DNA from: Lysobacter daejeonensis GH1-9
Lineage (GTDB): Bacteria; Pseudomonadota; Gammaproteobacteria; Xanthomonadales; Xanthomonadaceae
Reading direction: 5' to 3'
DNA: 64,000 bases
NCBI RefSeq assembly: GCF_000768355.1
Contig: NZ_AVPU01000018.1
Location: 1-64,000 of the forward strand
The notes under the pieces are model-generated. The model ran no database searches, was not told the origin of the DNA, and saw only the letters and a program-made list of their open reading frames with translations. How positions within the stretch are numbered: position 1 is the first letter of the stretch; each line of letters opens with the position of its first letter. This document shows positions 44,532 through 53,403 of the stretch, piece by piece. Made by a program: the position numbers and the translations under genes.

Positions 44532-44939
44532 TCACCCCGCCACAACCTCAATCCACGTGGCCTTGACCCATCCCGCTTTGCACGTCCCCTGATAGGCCTG
44601 GCGCGCCTGCAGGGGCGAACTCACCCCACAATCATCGTCATCGGGGCCGTACACCACGGCCAGCCACGCCCCATCGTCGGTGGCGTCACACAGGTACAAC
44701 AGCTGGCCGTTGCCAATCTTGTCCACGACGCGGTACGAGGTCCCGGGGCCCGCGCGAACGGCAAGGAACCCGTCACCGCCACTCCGCAGCCCCTTGACCT
44801 CGCCGACCGCGCCGCACGCATCTGACTCCGCGTCCCCGCCGACCATCACCGGCACCGATTTCGTGTGGGCGCAGGAACCAACCGGAATCGCCAGCAACAG
44901 GCAGGCTGCTAAGGATATCACTCCGCTCATCGTCTTCAT
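44532..44939 (-). CDS. SH3-domain lipoprotein, candidate immunity protein
   Basis: This 135-residue protein has a lipoprotein signal with lipobox PVGSC and a bacterial SH3-like domain (FLAVRAGPGTSYRVVDKI, then LLYLCDATDDGAWLAVVY and CKAGWVKATWIEV), with extra cysteines likely paired in the periplasm. Its ATG overlaps the stop of the upstream peptidoglycan-hydrolase effector gene (ATGA). A periplasmic lipoprotein coupled to a wall-attacking effector fits an immunity protein; this is inference from position. Confidence 0.75.
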   Translation of the reverse strand: MKTMSGVISLAACLLLAIPVGSCAHTKSVPVMVGGDAESDACGAVGEVKGLRSGGDGFLAVRAGPGTSYRVVDKIGNGQLLYLCDATDDGAWLAVVYGPDDDDCGVSSPLQARQAYQGTCKAGWVKATWIEVVAG

Positions 44940-46591
44940 CTCGTATTCCGATCCTCCTGCGTGACTTTCGCGCTCTTGCCGAACGCAGCCCTCAACGTCT
45001 TCAACGTGTGCTCTTCTTCGCCTAGATCGCCGCCCTGCTTCAACTGCTTTTCTGCGTGCGCCTTGTAGGCGACTGGCACGTAATAGCCTTGGAGCTTGTA
45101 CTTCAGCATGTCGATGTAAACGCCTCGGTGGGAGTTGAAGGTGATGCTGTCACCTTGGTTCCCGCCGAGCACGGCGACGTCGCCGCCTTTCAATTTGCAA
45201 TAGGCAAAGGCAACGTGCCCTTGGCCCGGCTTTTTGGGATTGCTGTAGACCACTAGCGCACCGTAGACGGGTGCCGTTAGCTTGTGGAAATTAGCCGAGT
45301 TCCTGAACGACTGCGAGCCAGCGCTCCCCGAATGCTTGTACCCCGCTGTTTTCAAGCAGTAATTAACGAAGGACGCGCACCACGCCACCGAAAGCGATTT
45401 GAAGGAAATGCCGATCTGCTTGTGGTAGTTGATGGTGTCATCAATGACCGATTCCTTCGTCCCGCCCCACTTCCTTAGTTCGGCGACGGCCGTTTCCATC
45501 CAGGGGGCCCGCTTCTGGTCGAGCGCCACGACGCCCAAAGGATGGCCCTGATTTTCCTTGCTGCGAGGCTGCCTAAGTGGCTGACGCTGGGCAGCCGGTA
45601 TTACCGGGGAGGACCTCTGACCATTGCCAGCGGCCCCTGCCGGCCCCGGCCCTTTTCCATGGATCCAGAGCACCTGGCCCGGATATATCCGGTCAGCGTC
45701 ACGCACCGTCGCCTTGTTGTCCCCAACCAACCTCCTAGAGTCGATCTTGAATCGCCGAGCGATCTCCTGCATCGAGTCGCCCGGCTGCACCACGTACCGG
45801 ATGGGATCTTGCTTTCTTGGCGTGGTGCCAGGCAACGGATTGTGGCTGGCAAGCGTGGCTTTGTACTCGGATCCGGATCGGAGCAGGACGAATGACTGCG
45901 ACTGGGCCGGCAGCGGGAGTTCCACCGTGCATTGGAGGGTCGTGTTACGTCCGACCTGGAGTAACAACAACTCGCCGGGCCTGTCGGTGACAACAAGCGG
46001 CAGGCGCCCGAAGGCGTCGCTCTTTACCTCCCGCACGTCGTCCCCTCGCACGATCGTGACCGATTGTTCGGCAATGGGACGTGCACCGTCCGACAGCGTG
46101 ACTTGCGTGACGTGAATCCACTTTTCCTTGCGGGTGTCCTGCTTGGCATTGAATCCTTCGTACTGTTCCATCGCTGACATCATCGCGCCCAGCTGCGATT
46201 CGGACAGATCCTCGACCAACACCCCATCGCTCAAGCCCGTTTTCTTCTTTACGAATGAAAGGTAGGCCTCGGAATCGTTGTTGTCCGCAGGAGGTGCATA
46301 GGTAAAGATGGCCTTGCGCAAGGTCATCGGGTTGTACTTGCGTCGCAGCAGCGCGCGCTTCTCCGCGCGGCCGGCTTCGACCGAAGCGAATATGCAGAGC
46401 CTTCCGTACTTGGTTTCCCCCGCCCCTATTTGCCCTGGATACAGGGACTTCGACTTGGGCCGCAGGTTTCCTGGGTTGTTGAAAAGCCAGGCCAACGTTC
46501 CGCCGGATCGCAACATGCGATCGCCATTGCCGGCAGTGAACTCCACCGTGCGGATGTCCTTGTGGAAAAAAGCTTTGGCGAACTGTGTCAT
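44936..46591 (-). CDS. T6SS peptidoglycan-hydrolase effector candidate
   Basis: This 551-residue protein has no signal peptide and shows three parts. Residues ~30-150 form a lysozyme-like 'structural protein P5' type domain (LFNNPGNLRP, FASVEAGRA, YAPPADNNDSEAYL). A beta-rich linker leads to a LysM domain at 266-309 (YVVQPGDSMQEIARRFKI). The C-terminal ~360-500 is a TIGR02594/NlpC-P60-like amidase with candidate C405 (WCASFVNYC), H459 (GQGHVAFAY) and N478 (GGNQGDS). Without a signal it needs a carrier, and VgrG is encoded just upstream. The start at 46591 is chosen because CAGGA precedes it. Confidence 0.8.
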   Translation of the reverse strand: MTQFAKAFFHKDIRTVEFTAGNGDRMLRSGGTLAWLFNNPGNLRPKSKSLYPGQIGAGETKYGRLCIFASVEAGRAEKRALLRRKYNPMTLRKAIFTYAPPADNNDSEAYLSFVKKKTGLSDGVLVEDLSESQLGAMMSAMEQYEGFNAKQDTRKEKWIHVTQVTLSDGARPIAEQSVTIVRGDDVREVKSDAFGRLPLVVTDRPGELLLLQVGRNTTLQCTVELPLPAQSQSFVLLRSGSEYKATLASHNPLPGTTPRKQDPIRYVVQPGDSMQEIARRFKIDSRRLVGDNKATVRDADRIYPGQVLWIHGKGPGPAGAAGNGQRSSPVIPAAQRQPLRQPRSKENQGHPLGVVALDQKRAPWMETAVAELRKWGGTKESVIDDTINYHKQIGISFKSLSVAWCASFVNYCLKTAGYKHSGSAGSQSFRNSANFHKLTAPVYGALVVYSNPKKPGQGHVAFAYCKLKGGDVAVLGGNQGDSITFNSHRGVYIDMLKYKLQGYYVPVAYKAHAEKQLKQGGDLGEEEHTLKTLRAAFGKSAKVTQEDRNTR

Positions 46592-46613
46592 GGCGTCCTG
46601 CCCCCGCATGCAA

Positions 46614-47147
46614 CTATTTGGTCTTCATCCGCGACCGCGGATTCAGGGCCTGCTCTATCGTTGTGCCACGGCCAAGGTCCCGGGAAGACGCATACTGGAA
46701 GACCCATCTTTCCTCGTCCTCGGTCTGCACCAGGACATATCGCCGAAGCTGGACTGAGACGTTATCGTCGTAGGGTGACTCCTTGTAGATCTTCTGCGCG
46801 ACCCACAGCTCGAAGGTGCCGTGCACGACCGCCACCCGCGCGTCGCGCAGGGTGAAGTCGACGGTGTTGGCGGTCAACACCGTGAACTTCAGATCGCTGC
46901 CATCGTTGCGCTCGACGACGGGCACCTGTTGCCATCCCAGCTCGGAGTTAACTGGCTTGAACAGAAAACTGTAGACATTGAATGTATGCGCGTTCCAGTT
47001 GTTCACGAACCCGGAATGGATCGCCAACTCGCCCTGCGGCGATTCGAATCGGTGAGTACCGCCTGGATATTGCTGCGCCTCGGCAGGGCTAAGGACGAGG
47101 GCCAGCGCGAGGACAACGGCACGAATACTCAACTGTAGCCTCATCAT
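46614..47147 (-). CDS. Small periplasmic protein of the VgrG module
   Basis: This 177-residue protein has a signal peptide (LSIRAVVLALALVLSPAEA) and a beta-rich mature part (HSGFVNNWNAHTFNVYSFLF, VDFTLRDARVAVVHGTFELW). It loosely recalls CarG-type periplasmic proteins seen near VgrG genes, but this is uncertain. Its ATG overlaps the vgrG stop (ATGA), and the effector starts 22 bp later. It could be a second immunity protein or an accessory factor. Confidence 0.7.
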   Translation of the reverse strand: MMRLQLSIRAVVLALALVLSPAEAQQYPGGTHRFESPQGELAIHSGFVNNWNAHTFNVYSFLFKPVNSELGWQQVPVVERNDGSDLKFTVLTANTVDFTLRDARVAVVHGTFELWVAQKIYKESPYDDNVSVQLRRYVLVQTEDEERWVFQYASSRDLGRGTTIEQALNPRSRMKTK

Positions 47148-50100
47148 GTTAGGTCCATCTGCATCAAGGGAATAATCACTTCCAGGGAAAGCCGGTCGTC
47201 ATCGTCTCCGTCGATTACTGCGGCATAGGGGTCGTTGGGATCTAAGGTTTCCGTTTCGGCCCGTTCGTCCTCGTCTTCTTCAGCCGGGGTTCCAGCCCCC
47301 CGTATCGGAACGGGTTCCAACTGCCAAGTTCCAACCCCTACGAACAACCGAACCTCTTGGGCCCAGTCGGACTGGACGCGGGGCAGTCGACCGTCATTCT
47401 GAATCACCCCGGACGCTAGCTCCGCGTCTGTGCTGTCGGTAATGCGGAAGGGCTCGCCGACCCAGCCCACCTGGTCGACGAGACCATCGTCGCCTTCCAG
47501 CGCGAAGCGCAGACTGGTGAGGTGGGACCATTCGGACCGGGGTAGGGCGGTCAGCGTAAACGTCGAGGTTTGCGGGCCCGCCCACTCCTTGCGGGCGCCT
47601 TTCCACTCGATCTTTCCGGGGGCGCCGAGTTCGATGTCGCCACCCTTCAACCGGATGTAGGCACCGGCCGCCGTTGCCAGGATGTGCGAGGCCGCGGCAA
47701 TGTTCACGTCCGCCTGTGTGCTCGCAAGGGTCACGTGCGTCCGGGCCGCGGCACGCGCCCGGTCCCTGTGGGCGCGCGCACTCACCTTCCCTTGCGCCGC
47801 ATGCAACGCAATCCCGCGCTCCTGGTTCGGCTTGCCCTTCGGCGCATCGCTGCCATGCGCGTACAGCAGCACCCCACCGGCGACCGCCGCGACGGTCTCC
47901 CCCTGACTCATCCACTGCAGGTCCTGCCCCGCGGTCAGCACCGTTTGCGTCCCCGACACCCACACCTGGTCTGCCGGCGTCACGCTGACTATGCCGTCGG
48001 GGCTGCTGGCGACGATGGCGGGGGCGGACCAGCCGGACGCCTCGCCTTCGCCGCCTCCGACGCCGTCGCCGGGGGCGGTGCCGGTCTGGGTGGCGCGCAG
48101 GGTCTCCTGCAGCGCCTTGATCGAATCGTGCGCGGGCAGCGCACGCGGATCATCCAGCAAGGTGGCGTTCTGCGCGGCAGCCGCGTCGTGCAGGCTCTGC
48201 AGCAATTGTTCGGACTGCTGCAGTTGCTGCAATGCGCCGTCCGCGCCCAGCTGTTGGCGGCCGCGCTCGGTGGTGAGCAGCAGGCCGGCGCCCGCACGCA
48301 ATGCGCCGCAGGCCTGGGTGGCCAGCTCGAAGCCGAAGCCGCGGTCAGGGCCGCGTTCGTTGTCTTGGCCGCCCTTGAGGTGGCCGAGGGTCAGTCCGCT
48401 GGCGAACTGGGTGGTGTTGGCCTGGACCCGGCCCTGGCCCGGCGTGTCGTCCAACAGCAGCTGCTGGTAGCCGCCGGTGCCGCCCTGGCTGTCGGCCAGC
48501 TGCTGGCTCTTGAGACCGGTGAACACCGCCGGGTGCTCGTTGCCATCGAACCACGCAGGCGCGTTGCCGGTGGCACCGCCCGCACCCGGACCGGTCTGGT
48601 TGTGCGCGGCGTCGGCGTTGCCGCGGCCGTTGTACACGCTGCCGATCACCACGGGGCGGTCGATGTCGCCCTCAAGGAAGGCGACCAGCACTTCCTGGCC
48701 CTTGCGCGGCACCAGGACGCTGCCCCAGTTGTCGCCCGCCCACGGGCCGGCCACGCGCACCCAGGTCCACGCGCCGCCATGGGCCGGGGCGTTGGTTTCG
48801 CCCGACGGGTGCTCCAGTCGATTGCCTGCGTCGCCGCCACGCTGCCACGGAAACTGCACCTTGATGCGATGGTCGCGATCGGTCAGCAGCGGCGCGTCTG
48901 AACTGACCACGATTGCGGTCTGGGTGCCGTGCACGCTGGGACGCGGGTGGCGGCGCACGCCGTGGCCGTCCACGGTGATCGGCCGGTACGGCAGATGCGC
49001 GGGGATGGCGTCGAAACCGTTCTGGTAGAAGTACGCGCCTGTCGCGTCGGCCTCGGCGTCTACGGCAGGATTCCGCTCCACGCCGGCATGGTTTGCCTTC
49101 AATCCCGGATGCGGCGCGGCGCAGGCAGCGTCATCCTGCGACGCCCATGCGCTGGGCAATGTGGGCGCCGCGATCGCGGTCGACCCCAACGCCTGCTCTA
49201 CTGCGGCAAGTGTCTGCGCGCCCAGGTTGTTGCGGGCGCGGTGGTGCACGCGCAGGCAGGCAAAGGTGCTGTCCTCTGCTTCGCCTGCGCTGGCCGCACT
49301 CAACCCCGTGGACAAACCCAACCATCCGGCCCAGTCGTCGTCCAGCAACTGGAAGCGCGCACCCGCGCGCAGGCTGCGCCAGGTGCCTGCGCCGTGGCTG
49401 GTTTCCGCGCCGACCTGTAGCGCTTCCCACTGCTGCCGTGCATAGCGCTCACCAGTGTCGCGGTCGGGCCACGCGTAGGGGCCGGCGGTGTCATCGTCCA
49501 GCACCACGGTGCCGTCGCCGCCAACGCCGGCCTCAACGGCACGCACGTCCAGCGTCTTGTAATCCCAGCTGGCGCGACGCAGCTGCACCGGCCGCCACCG
49601 GCGGGCTGTGGTCCAGGTGTGCACGCCATCGTGGCGTTCGGTGGCATCGCTGCGGTGGTGACGCACGCTGCCCAACTCGGCGAAGGCATCAGCGTGGTCA
49701 GCGAGCACCAGCGTGTGCGAACCTAACGAGGCGCCGCCCGCCCCGTCACGGCCACCCGCTGCAGCGCTGCCGGCGCCCTCGTGTTCGAACCAGTACGCAA
49801 TGCCTTCTTCCGCCAGCAGGCGCTCGACGAAAGCGAGGTCGCTCTCCTCGTATTGCGTGGTCAGGCTGCGTTTGCGGTACACGGCCGGGTCGTTCAGCGC
49901 CCAGCGCCACGCCGGCGCGAGCTTCCCGCGACCCCCGGACCCGGTGGCACCATCGACGTAGTCGGCGAACACCGACTCGACGATCTCCACCACCGTCATG
50001 TCCTGGAAGACGTAGCTGTCCACGCGCTGGCGCAGGAACGCCAGCCAGGGCTCTACGCGCAGGCGATACCGCGCCAGCCCGCCGTTGCTGCCCAGACGCT

Positions 50101-50440
50101 CGCAGCGCGTCACGTGGCCATGCAGCGGGCGCAGTGTTTGCGCGCTTGCCAGCATGCCCTGAATGGCATCGCCGCCGTGGGCGCCAGCCGTGGCGTTGCT
50201 TCCGTCGGTCTGCCACTGCAGCAGCACCGGCTCGCCCAGCAACTGGTCGAGTGACAGGTGTGCGTCGACGGACAGGGCGGTCAGTTCGAAGCGGAAGCCG
50301 CCGCCGTCCACGGACTCGACGCCGTCCAGCGTTTCCGCCACCAGCACGTCGGGGCCCAGCGGCGTGTGCAGCCGGAGCAGGCGATCGTGCTGCAGGGGGG
50401 CGCCGGCCAATGCGGCCAGCAGCGTTGCGGGTGCATCCAT
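47144..50440 (-). CDS. vgrG: Type VI secretion spike protein VgrG (TssI)
   Basis: This 1098-residue trimeric spike has a gp27-like base of about 430 residues (RLHTPLGPDVLVAETLDGVE start; FQDMTVVEIVESVFADY; YEESDLAFVERLLAEEGI), a gp5-like OB fold (HRIKVQFPW, GPWAGDNWGSVLVPRKGQEV, DRPVVIGSVYNG), a DUF2345 beta region (IVSVTPADQVW ... AYIRLKGGDIELGAPG), and an extra C-terminal ~130-residue domain likely to hold cargo. The start is fixed by AAGGAGGTGG. No Tss core genes are in the window, so this is an orphan VgrG island. Confidence 0.93.
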   Translation of the reverse strand: MDAPATLLAALAGAPLQHDRLLRLHTPLGPDVLVAETLDGVESVDGGGFRFELTALSVDAHLSLDQLLGEPVLLQWQTDGSNATAGAHGGDAIQGMLASAQTLRPLHGHVTRCERLGSNGGLARYRLRVEPWLAFLRQRVDSYVFQDMTVVEIVESVFADYVDGATGSGGRGKLAPAWRWALNDPAVYRKRSLTTQYEESDLAFVERLLAEEGIAYWFEHEGAGSAAAGGRDGAGGASLGSHTLVLADHADAFAELGSVRHHRSDATERHDGVHTWTTARRWRPVQLRRASWDYKTLDVRAVEAGVGGDGTVVLDDDTAGPYAWPDRDTGERYARQQWEALQVGAETSHGAGTWRSLRAGARFQLLDDDWAGWLGLSTGLSAASAGEAEDSTFACLRVHHRARNNLGAQTLAAVEQALGSTAIAAPTLPSAWASQDDAACAAPHPGLKANHAGVERNPAVDAEADATGAYFYQNGFDAIPAHLPYRPITVDGHGVRRHPRPSVHGTQTAIVVSSDAPLLTDRDHRIKVQFPWQRGGDAGNRLEHPSGETNAPAHGGAWTWVRVAGPWAGDNWGSVLVPRKGQEVLVAFLEGDIDRPVVIGSVYNGRGNADAAHNQTGPGAGGATGNAPAWFDGNEHPAVFTGLKSQQLADSQGGTGGYQQLLLDDTPGQGRVQANTTQFASGLTLGHLKGGQDNERGPDRGFGFELATQACGALRAGAGLLLTTERGRQQLGADGALQQLQQSEQLLQSLHDAAAAQNATLLDDPRALPAHDSIKALQETLRATQTGTAPGDGVGGGEGEASGWSAPAIVASSPDGIVSVTPADQVWVSGTQTVLTAGQDLQWMSQGETVAAVAGGVLLYAHGSDAPKGKPNQERGIALHAAQGKVSARAHRDRARAAARTHVTLASTQADVNIAAASHILATAAGAYIRLKGGDIELGAPGKIEWKGARKEWAGPQTSTFTLTALPRSEWSHLTSLRFALEGDDGLVDQVGWVGEPFRITDSTDAELASGVIQNDGRLPRVQSDWAQEVRLFVGVGTWQLEPVPIRGAGTPAEEDEDERAETETLDPNDPYAAVIDGDDDDRLSLEVIIPLMQMDLT

Positions 50441-50446
50441 GGCGTT

Positions 50447-50456
50447 CCACCTCCTT
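50447..50456 (-). promoter_or_regulatory. Strong ribosome site of vgrG
   Basis: AAGGAGGTGG lies 6 bases before the ATG at 50440 and excludes the in-frame ATG 23 codons upstream (50509). Confidence 0.75.
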
Positions 50457-50502
50457 GTGTCCACCGCGACGCGCCAAACGGCACCATCGCGGTCATGCCC
50501 AT

Positions 50503-50521
50503 CCCGCACTCCCTGTGCGGG
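50503..50521 (-). terminator. Hairpin between membrane protein and vgrG genes
   Basis: CCCGCAC-TCCCT-GTGCGGG is a perfect 7-bp stem, about 84 bp past the stop of the membrane protein gene on the same strand. It has no T-run. It may separate the vgrG module from the upstream unit. Confidence 0.4.
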
Positions 50522-50604
50522 GCATCGTGCCGGCCCGGGGCGCTGCCCGCGTGGCCGTCACGTGTCGATCATAGCCGGTTCCGAAGGAGCCGGCGTGACC
50601 GCAA

Positions 50605-51522
50605 TTACAACTCGATGTGCGTACCCGACGTCGACGGCGCCACCGGCGGTGGCACGTCGCCGGCCACGTCGCGCCATATCTGGTACATCACGCCGAACAT
50701 CACCACGTAGATGCCCAGCAGCAGCGCCAGGTACACCGGCAGCGCCAGCACCATGCCCAGCACCGGGTGGATGAGGTTGCCCACCAGCGCCAGCAGCGTC
50801 ACCACCAGCCCGATCACCAGCGCCACCACGATCAGCGCGACCACCGACACCACGGCCAGCAGCAGCAGCGGCAGCAAGTTCTTCAGCGTGCCACCCAGCC
50901 CGTCCTTCAGCGCGCCGCCGAGGCTGCGCCCGGTCAGTGCCACTTGGCCAAAGCCGATCGAATACACGCCGCCCAGGAACACCGCGACCAGGAAACCCAG
51001 CCCCACCACCGAACCGAAACCCTCCGGCAGCGCCGGCATGGCATCGGCCGTAGGCGCGCCGCCCTTCTGCGACAGGACCATCATCTGCATGTACCACTCG
51101 ATGAAGCCCTCACCGACCAGCAGGATCACCACCGAGGCCAGCACCAGGTAGACCAGCACCAGCAGCACGCCGAACAGCACTAGGCGTGCGGCGCCCTGCC
51201 CGGCCCGGAACGGCGCCAGCACGTCGCTCGGCCCGACCGGCCGGCCTTGTTCGGCGGCGTGGATGACCCGCAGGTAGCCGCCGACCAGCAGCGACATCAG
51301 CACGATCGACACGACCGTGGACAGGCCCATGGCGATCAGCTGGCCGGTGGCGCTGGCGCCCATGGCCTGCAGCATCACCAGTTGCAGCAGGCCCGGCAGC
51401 AGCGCGCCGATGGCCACCAGCACCGCACCGCCAAAGACGGCCTTCGGGTTGTGGCGGCCAAGGTTGATGCCGCGCTTGAGCCACTCAAGGCCCTTCATCG
51501 GGCCCATCGCACGTGTCGTCAT
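50605..51522 (-). CDS. BPSS1780-like multi-pass membrane protein
   Basis: This 305-residue inner-membrane protein has about six hydrophobic segments (e.g. VFGGAVLVAIGALLPGLLQL; VLLVLVYLVLASVVILLVGE; LVVTLLALVGNLIHPVLGMV). The start at 51522 (MTTRAMGPMKGLEWLKRGIN) and the pattern fit the uncharacterised BPSS1780 family. There is no known function. The amidotransferase gene lies 70 bp upstream on the same strand. Confidence 0.8.
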   Translation of the reverse strand: MTTRAMGPMKGLEWLKRGINLGRHNPKAVFGGAVLVAIGALLPGLLQLVMLQAMGASATGQLIAMGLSTVVSIVLMSLLVGGYLRVIHAAEQGRPVGPSDVLAPFRAGQGAARLVLFGVLLVLVYLVLASVVILLVGEGFIEWYMQMMVLSQKGGAPTADAMPALPEGFGSVVGLGFLVAVFLGGVYSIGFGQVALTGRSLGGALKDGLGGTLKNLLPLLLLAVVSVVALIVVALVIGLVVTLLALVGNLIHPVLGMVLALPVYLALLLGIYVVMFGVMYQIWRDVAGDVPPPVAPSTSGTHIEL

Positions 51523-51592
51523 GGAACTGGTTCCCCGGGGGAGCTGGATAGGCGCGCCGGTGCGCGCCAGCCCCGCCATGCTACCCGAGCCG

Positions 51593-52330
51593 TCAGTGCC
51601 CCGACAGGGTGCGCGCGTGGCGGACGAAGCGGCGCAGCACGCGGCGCGCGTGCGGGGTGGCGCTGACCTCGCGCGCCACGGTCTTCGGGCAGCGGCCCTC
51701 GCTCAGCAGGGCTTCGCTGCGCGCGTGCACGTAGCCGCGCATGTGGGCGGCGCTGAACTCGGGGTGGAACTGCAGGCCCCAGGCCCGGTCGCCCCAGCGG
51801 AAGGCGTGGCAGGCGTCGTGCTCGGAGCGCGCCAGCACGGTGGCACCGACCGGCGGACGCAGCACGGTCTGCAGGTGCGTGGCCTGGGCCGGAAATGCGG
51901 GCGGCAGGCCGGCGAACAGCGGATCGTACGCGGCGGTGTCGTGCAAGGCCAAGCCGATGGTGCCCATCTCGCGGCCGGCCGGATGGTCGGCCACCTCACC
52001 GCCGAGGGCGTGCGCCAGCAACTGGTGGCCGTAGCAGATACCGAGCAGTGGCATGCCGGCGTGAGCGGCGTCGCGCAGCCAGTCGGCGCTGCGCTCGCTC
52101 CAGTCGGCCCGGTCGGTGACCATCGCGCCCGAACCGGTGACCAAAGTGCCCGCGAAACCTTCACGGGTGGGCAGCGGCTCGCCCGCCTGCACGTTGACCA
52201 CCACGGTCTCGTCGGCCTCCAGCCCGGCGGCGACGCGGATCCAGTGCGGGAAGCCGCGGTGGCGGCGCATCGAGGGCACCGGCTGGCCGGTTTCGAGGAT
52301 CAGGAACGGGGTGCGGGCGGACTTGGACAC
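51593..52330 (-). CDS. Class I glutamine amidotransferase, GMP-synthase-like
   Basis: This 245-residue stand-alone amidotransferase starts at GTG. The nucleophile is in [17 protein letters not shown], and the His-Glu pair in [10 protein letters not shown]. Such proteins are often annotated as GMP synthase-like or gamma-glutamyl hydrolases; no ATP-pyrophosphatase partner is attached, so it is not GuaA. The amide acceptor is unknown. It is divergent from glyQ. Confidence 0.86.
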   Translation of the reverse strand: MSKSARTPFLILETGQPVPSMRRHRGFPHWIRVAAGLEADETVVVNVQAGEPLPTREGFAGTLVTGSGAMVTDRADWSERSADWLRDAAHAGMPLLGICYGHQLLAHALGGEVADHPAGREMGTIGLALHDTAAYDPLFAGLPPAFPAQATHLQTVLRPPVGATVLARSEHDACHAFRWGDRAWGLQFHPEFSAAHMRGYVHARSEALLSEGRCPKTVAREVSATPHARRVLRRFVRHARTLSGH

Positions 52331-52452
52331 GGCGGCAGGCGTTACGACAGCAGGGGGGCGCAGGGGAGCGACCCGTGGAAAGACCTTTCGACCAACTCGA
52401 TCACGGCCACGCGCCAGCGCCGTCTCCGGGCCGGTGGCTGCAGCCTCACCGC

Positions 52453-52458
52453 TATACT
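52453..52458 (+). promoter_or_regulatory. -10 element of glyQ-glyS
   Basis: TATACT lies 31 bp before the glyQ ATG and gives a leader of about 24 bases. It matches 5 of 6 consensus bases; the -35 region is GC-rich and weak. Confidence 0.5.
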
Positions 52459-52488
52459 AGCCCGCCTTGTCGCGTGCATTCCGAGACC

Positions 52489-53403
52489 ATGGCCGCACCC
52501 ACCTTCCAGGAACTCATCCAGCGCCTGAACGCCTTCTGGGCCGAGCAGGGCTGCGTGCTGATCCAGCCGCTCGACCTGGAGGTCGGCGCCGGCACCTTCC
52601 ACCCGGCCACCTTCCTGCGCGCGCTGGGTCCGGAGCCGTGGAATGCGGCCTACGTGCAGCCCTGCCGGCGCCCCACCGACGGCCGCTACGGCGAGAACCC
52701 CAACCGCCTGCAGCGCTACTACCAGTTCCAGGTGGCGATGAAGCCGTCGCCGGCGAACATCGTCGAGCTGTATTTCGACTCGCTCAAGGCGCTGGGCGTT
52801 GACCCCCTGGTGCACGATCTGCGGCTGGTGGAGGACAATTGGGAATCGCCCACGCTGGGCGCGTGGGGCCTGGGCTGGGAGGTGTGGCTCAACGGCATGG
52901 AAGTCACCCAGTTCACCTATTTCCAGCAGGCCGGCGGCATTGAGTGCAAGCCGGTGCTGGGCGAGATCACCTACGGCCTCGAGCGGCTGTGCATGTACCT
53001 GCAGAACGTCGACAACGTGTTCGACATCGTGTGGACCTATGGCCCCGATGGCACGCCGGTCACCTACCGCGACGTGTACCACCAGAACGAGGTCGAGCAG
53101 TCCGCGTACAACTTCGAGCATGCGGATGTGGCCGAGCTGTTCCATCGTTTCGACGCGTGCGAGGCAGAGGCGCTGAAGCTGATCGAGCTGGGCCTGCCGC
53201 TGCCGGCGTACGACCAGGTGTGCAAGGCCAGCCACAGCTTCAACCTGCTGGATGCGCGACGCGCGATCAGCGTGACCGAGCGCCAGCGATACATCCTGCG
53301 CGTGCGCCGCATCGCGCAGGGCGTGGCCGAGGCGTATTTCGCCCAGCGCGAGAAGCTGGGTTTCCCGGGGCTGAAGCGCGCCGCCAGTACGGAGGCGGCG
53401 TGA
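52489..53403 (+). CDS. glyQ: Glycyl-tRNA synthetase alpha subunit
   Basis: Catalytic class II subunit of the alpha2beta2 enzyme that charges tRNA-Gly. The 304-residue protein is highly typical: [20 protein letters not shown] at the start, [30 protein letters not shown], and [20 protein letters not shown]. The stop overlaps the glyS start (TGATG). Confidence 0.98.
   Translation: MAAPTFQELIQRLNAFWAEQGCVLIQPLDLEVGAGTFHPATFLRALGPEPWNAAYVQPCRRPTDGRYGENPNRLQRYYQFQVAMKPSPANIVELYFDSLKALGVDPLVHDLRLVEDNWESPTLGAWGLGWEVWLNGMEVTQFTYFQQAGGIECKPVLGEITYGLERLCMYLQNVDNVFDIVWTYGPDGTPVTYRDVYHQNEVEQSAYNFEHADVAELFHRFDACEAEALKLIELGLPLPAYDQVCKASHSFNLLDARRAISVTERQRYILRVRRIAQGVAEAYFAQREKLGFPGLKRAASTEAA

Noticed and set aside
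44263..44592. Several 76-93-residue frames on both strands near the SH3 gene
   Set aside because: Mutually overlapping, Pro/Arg-rich, no start signals.
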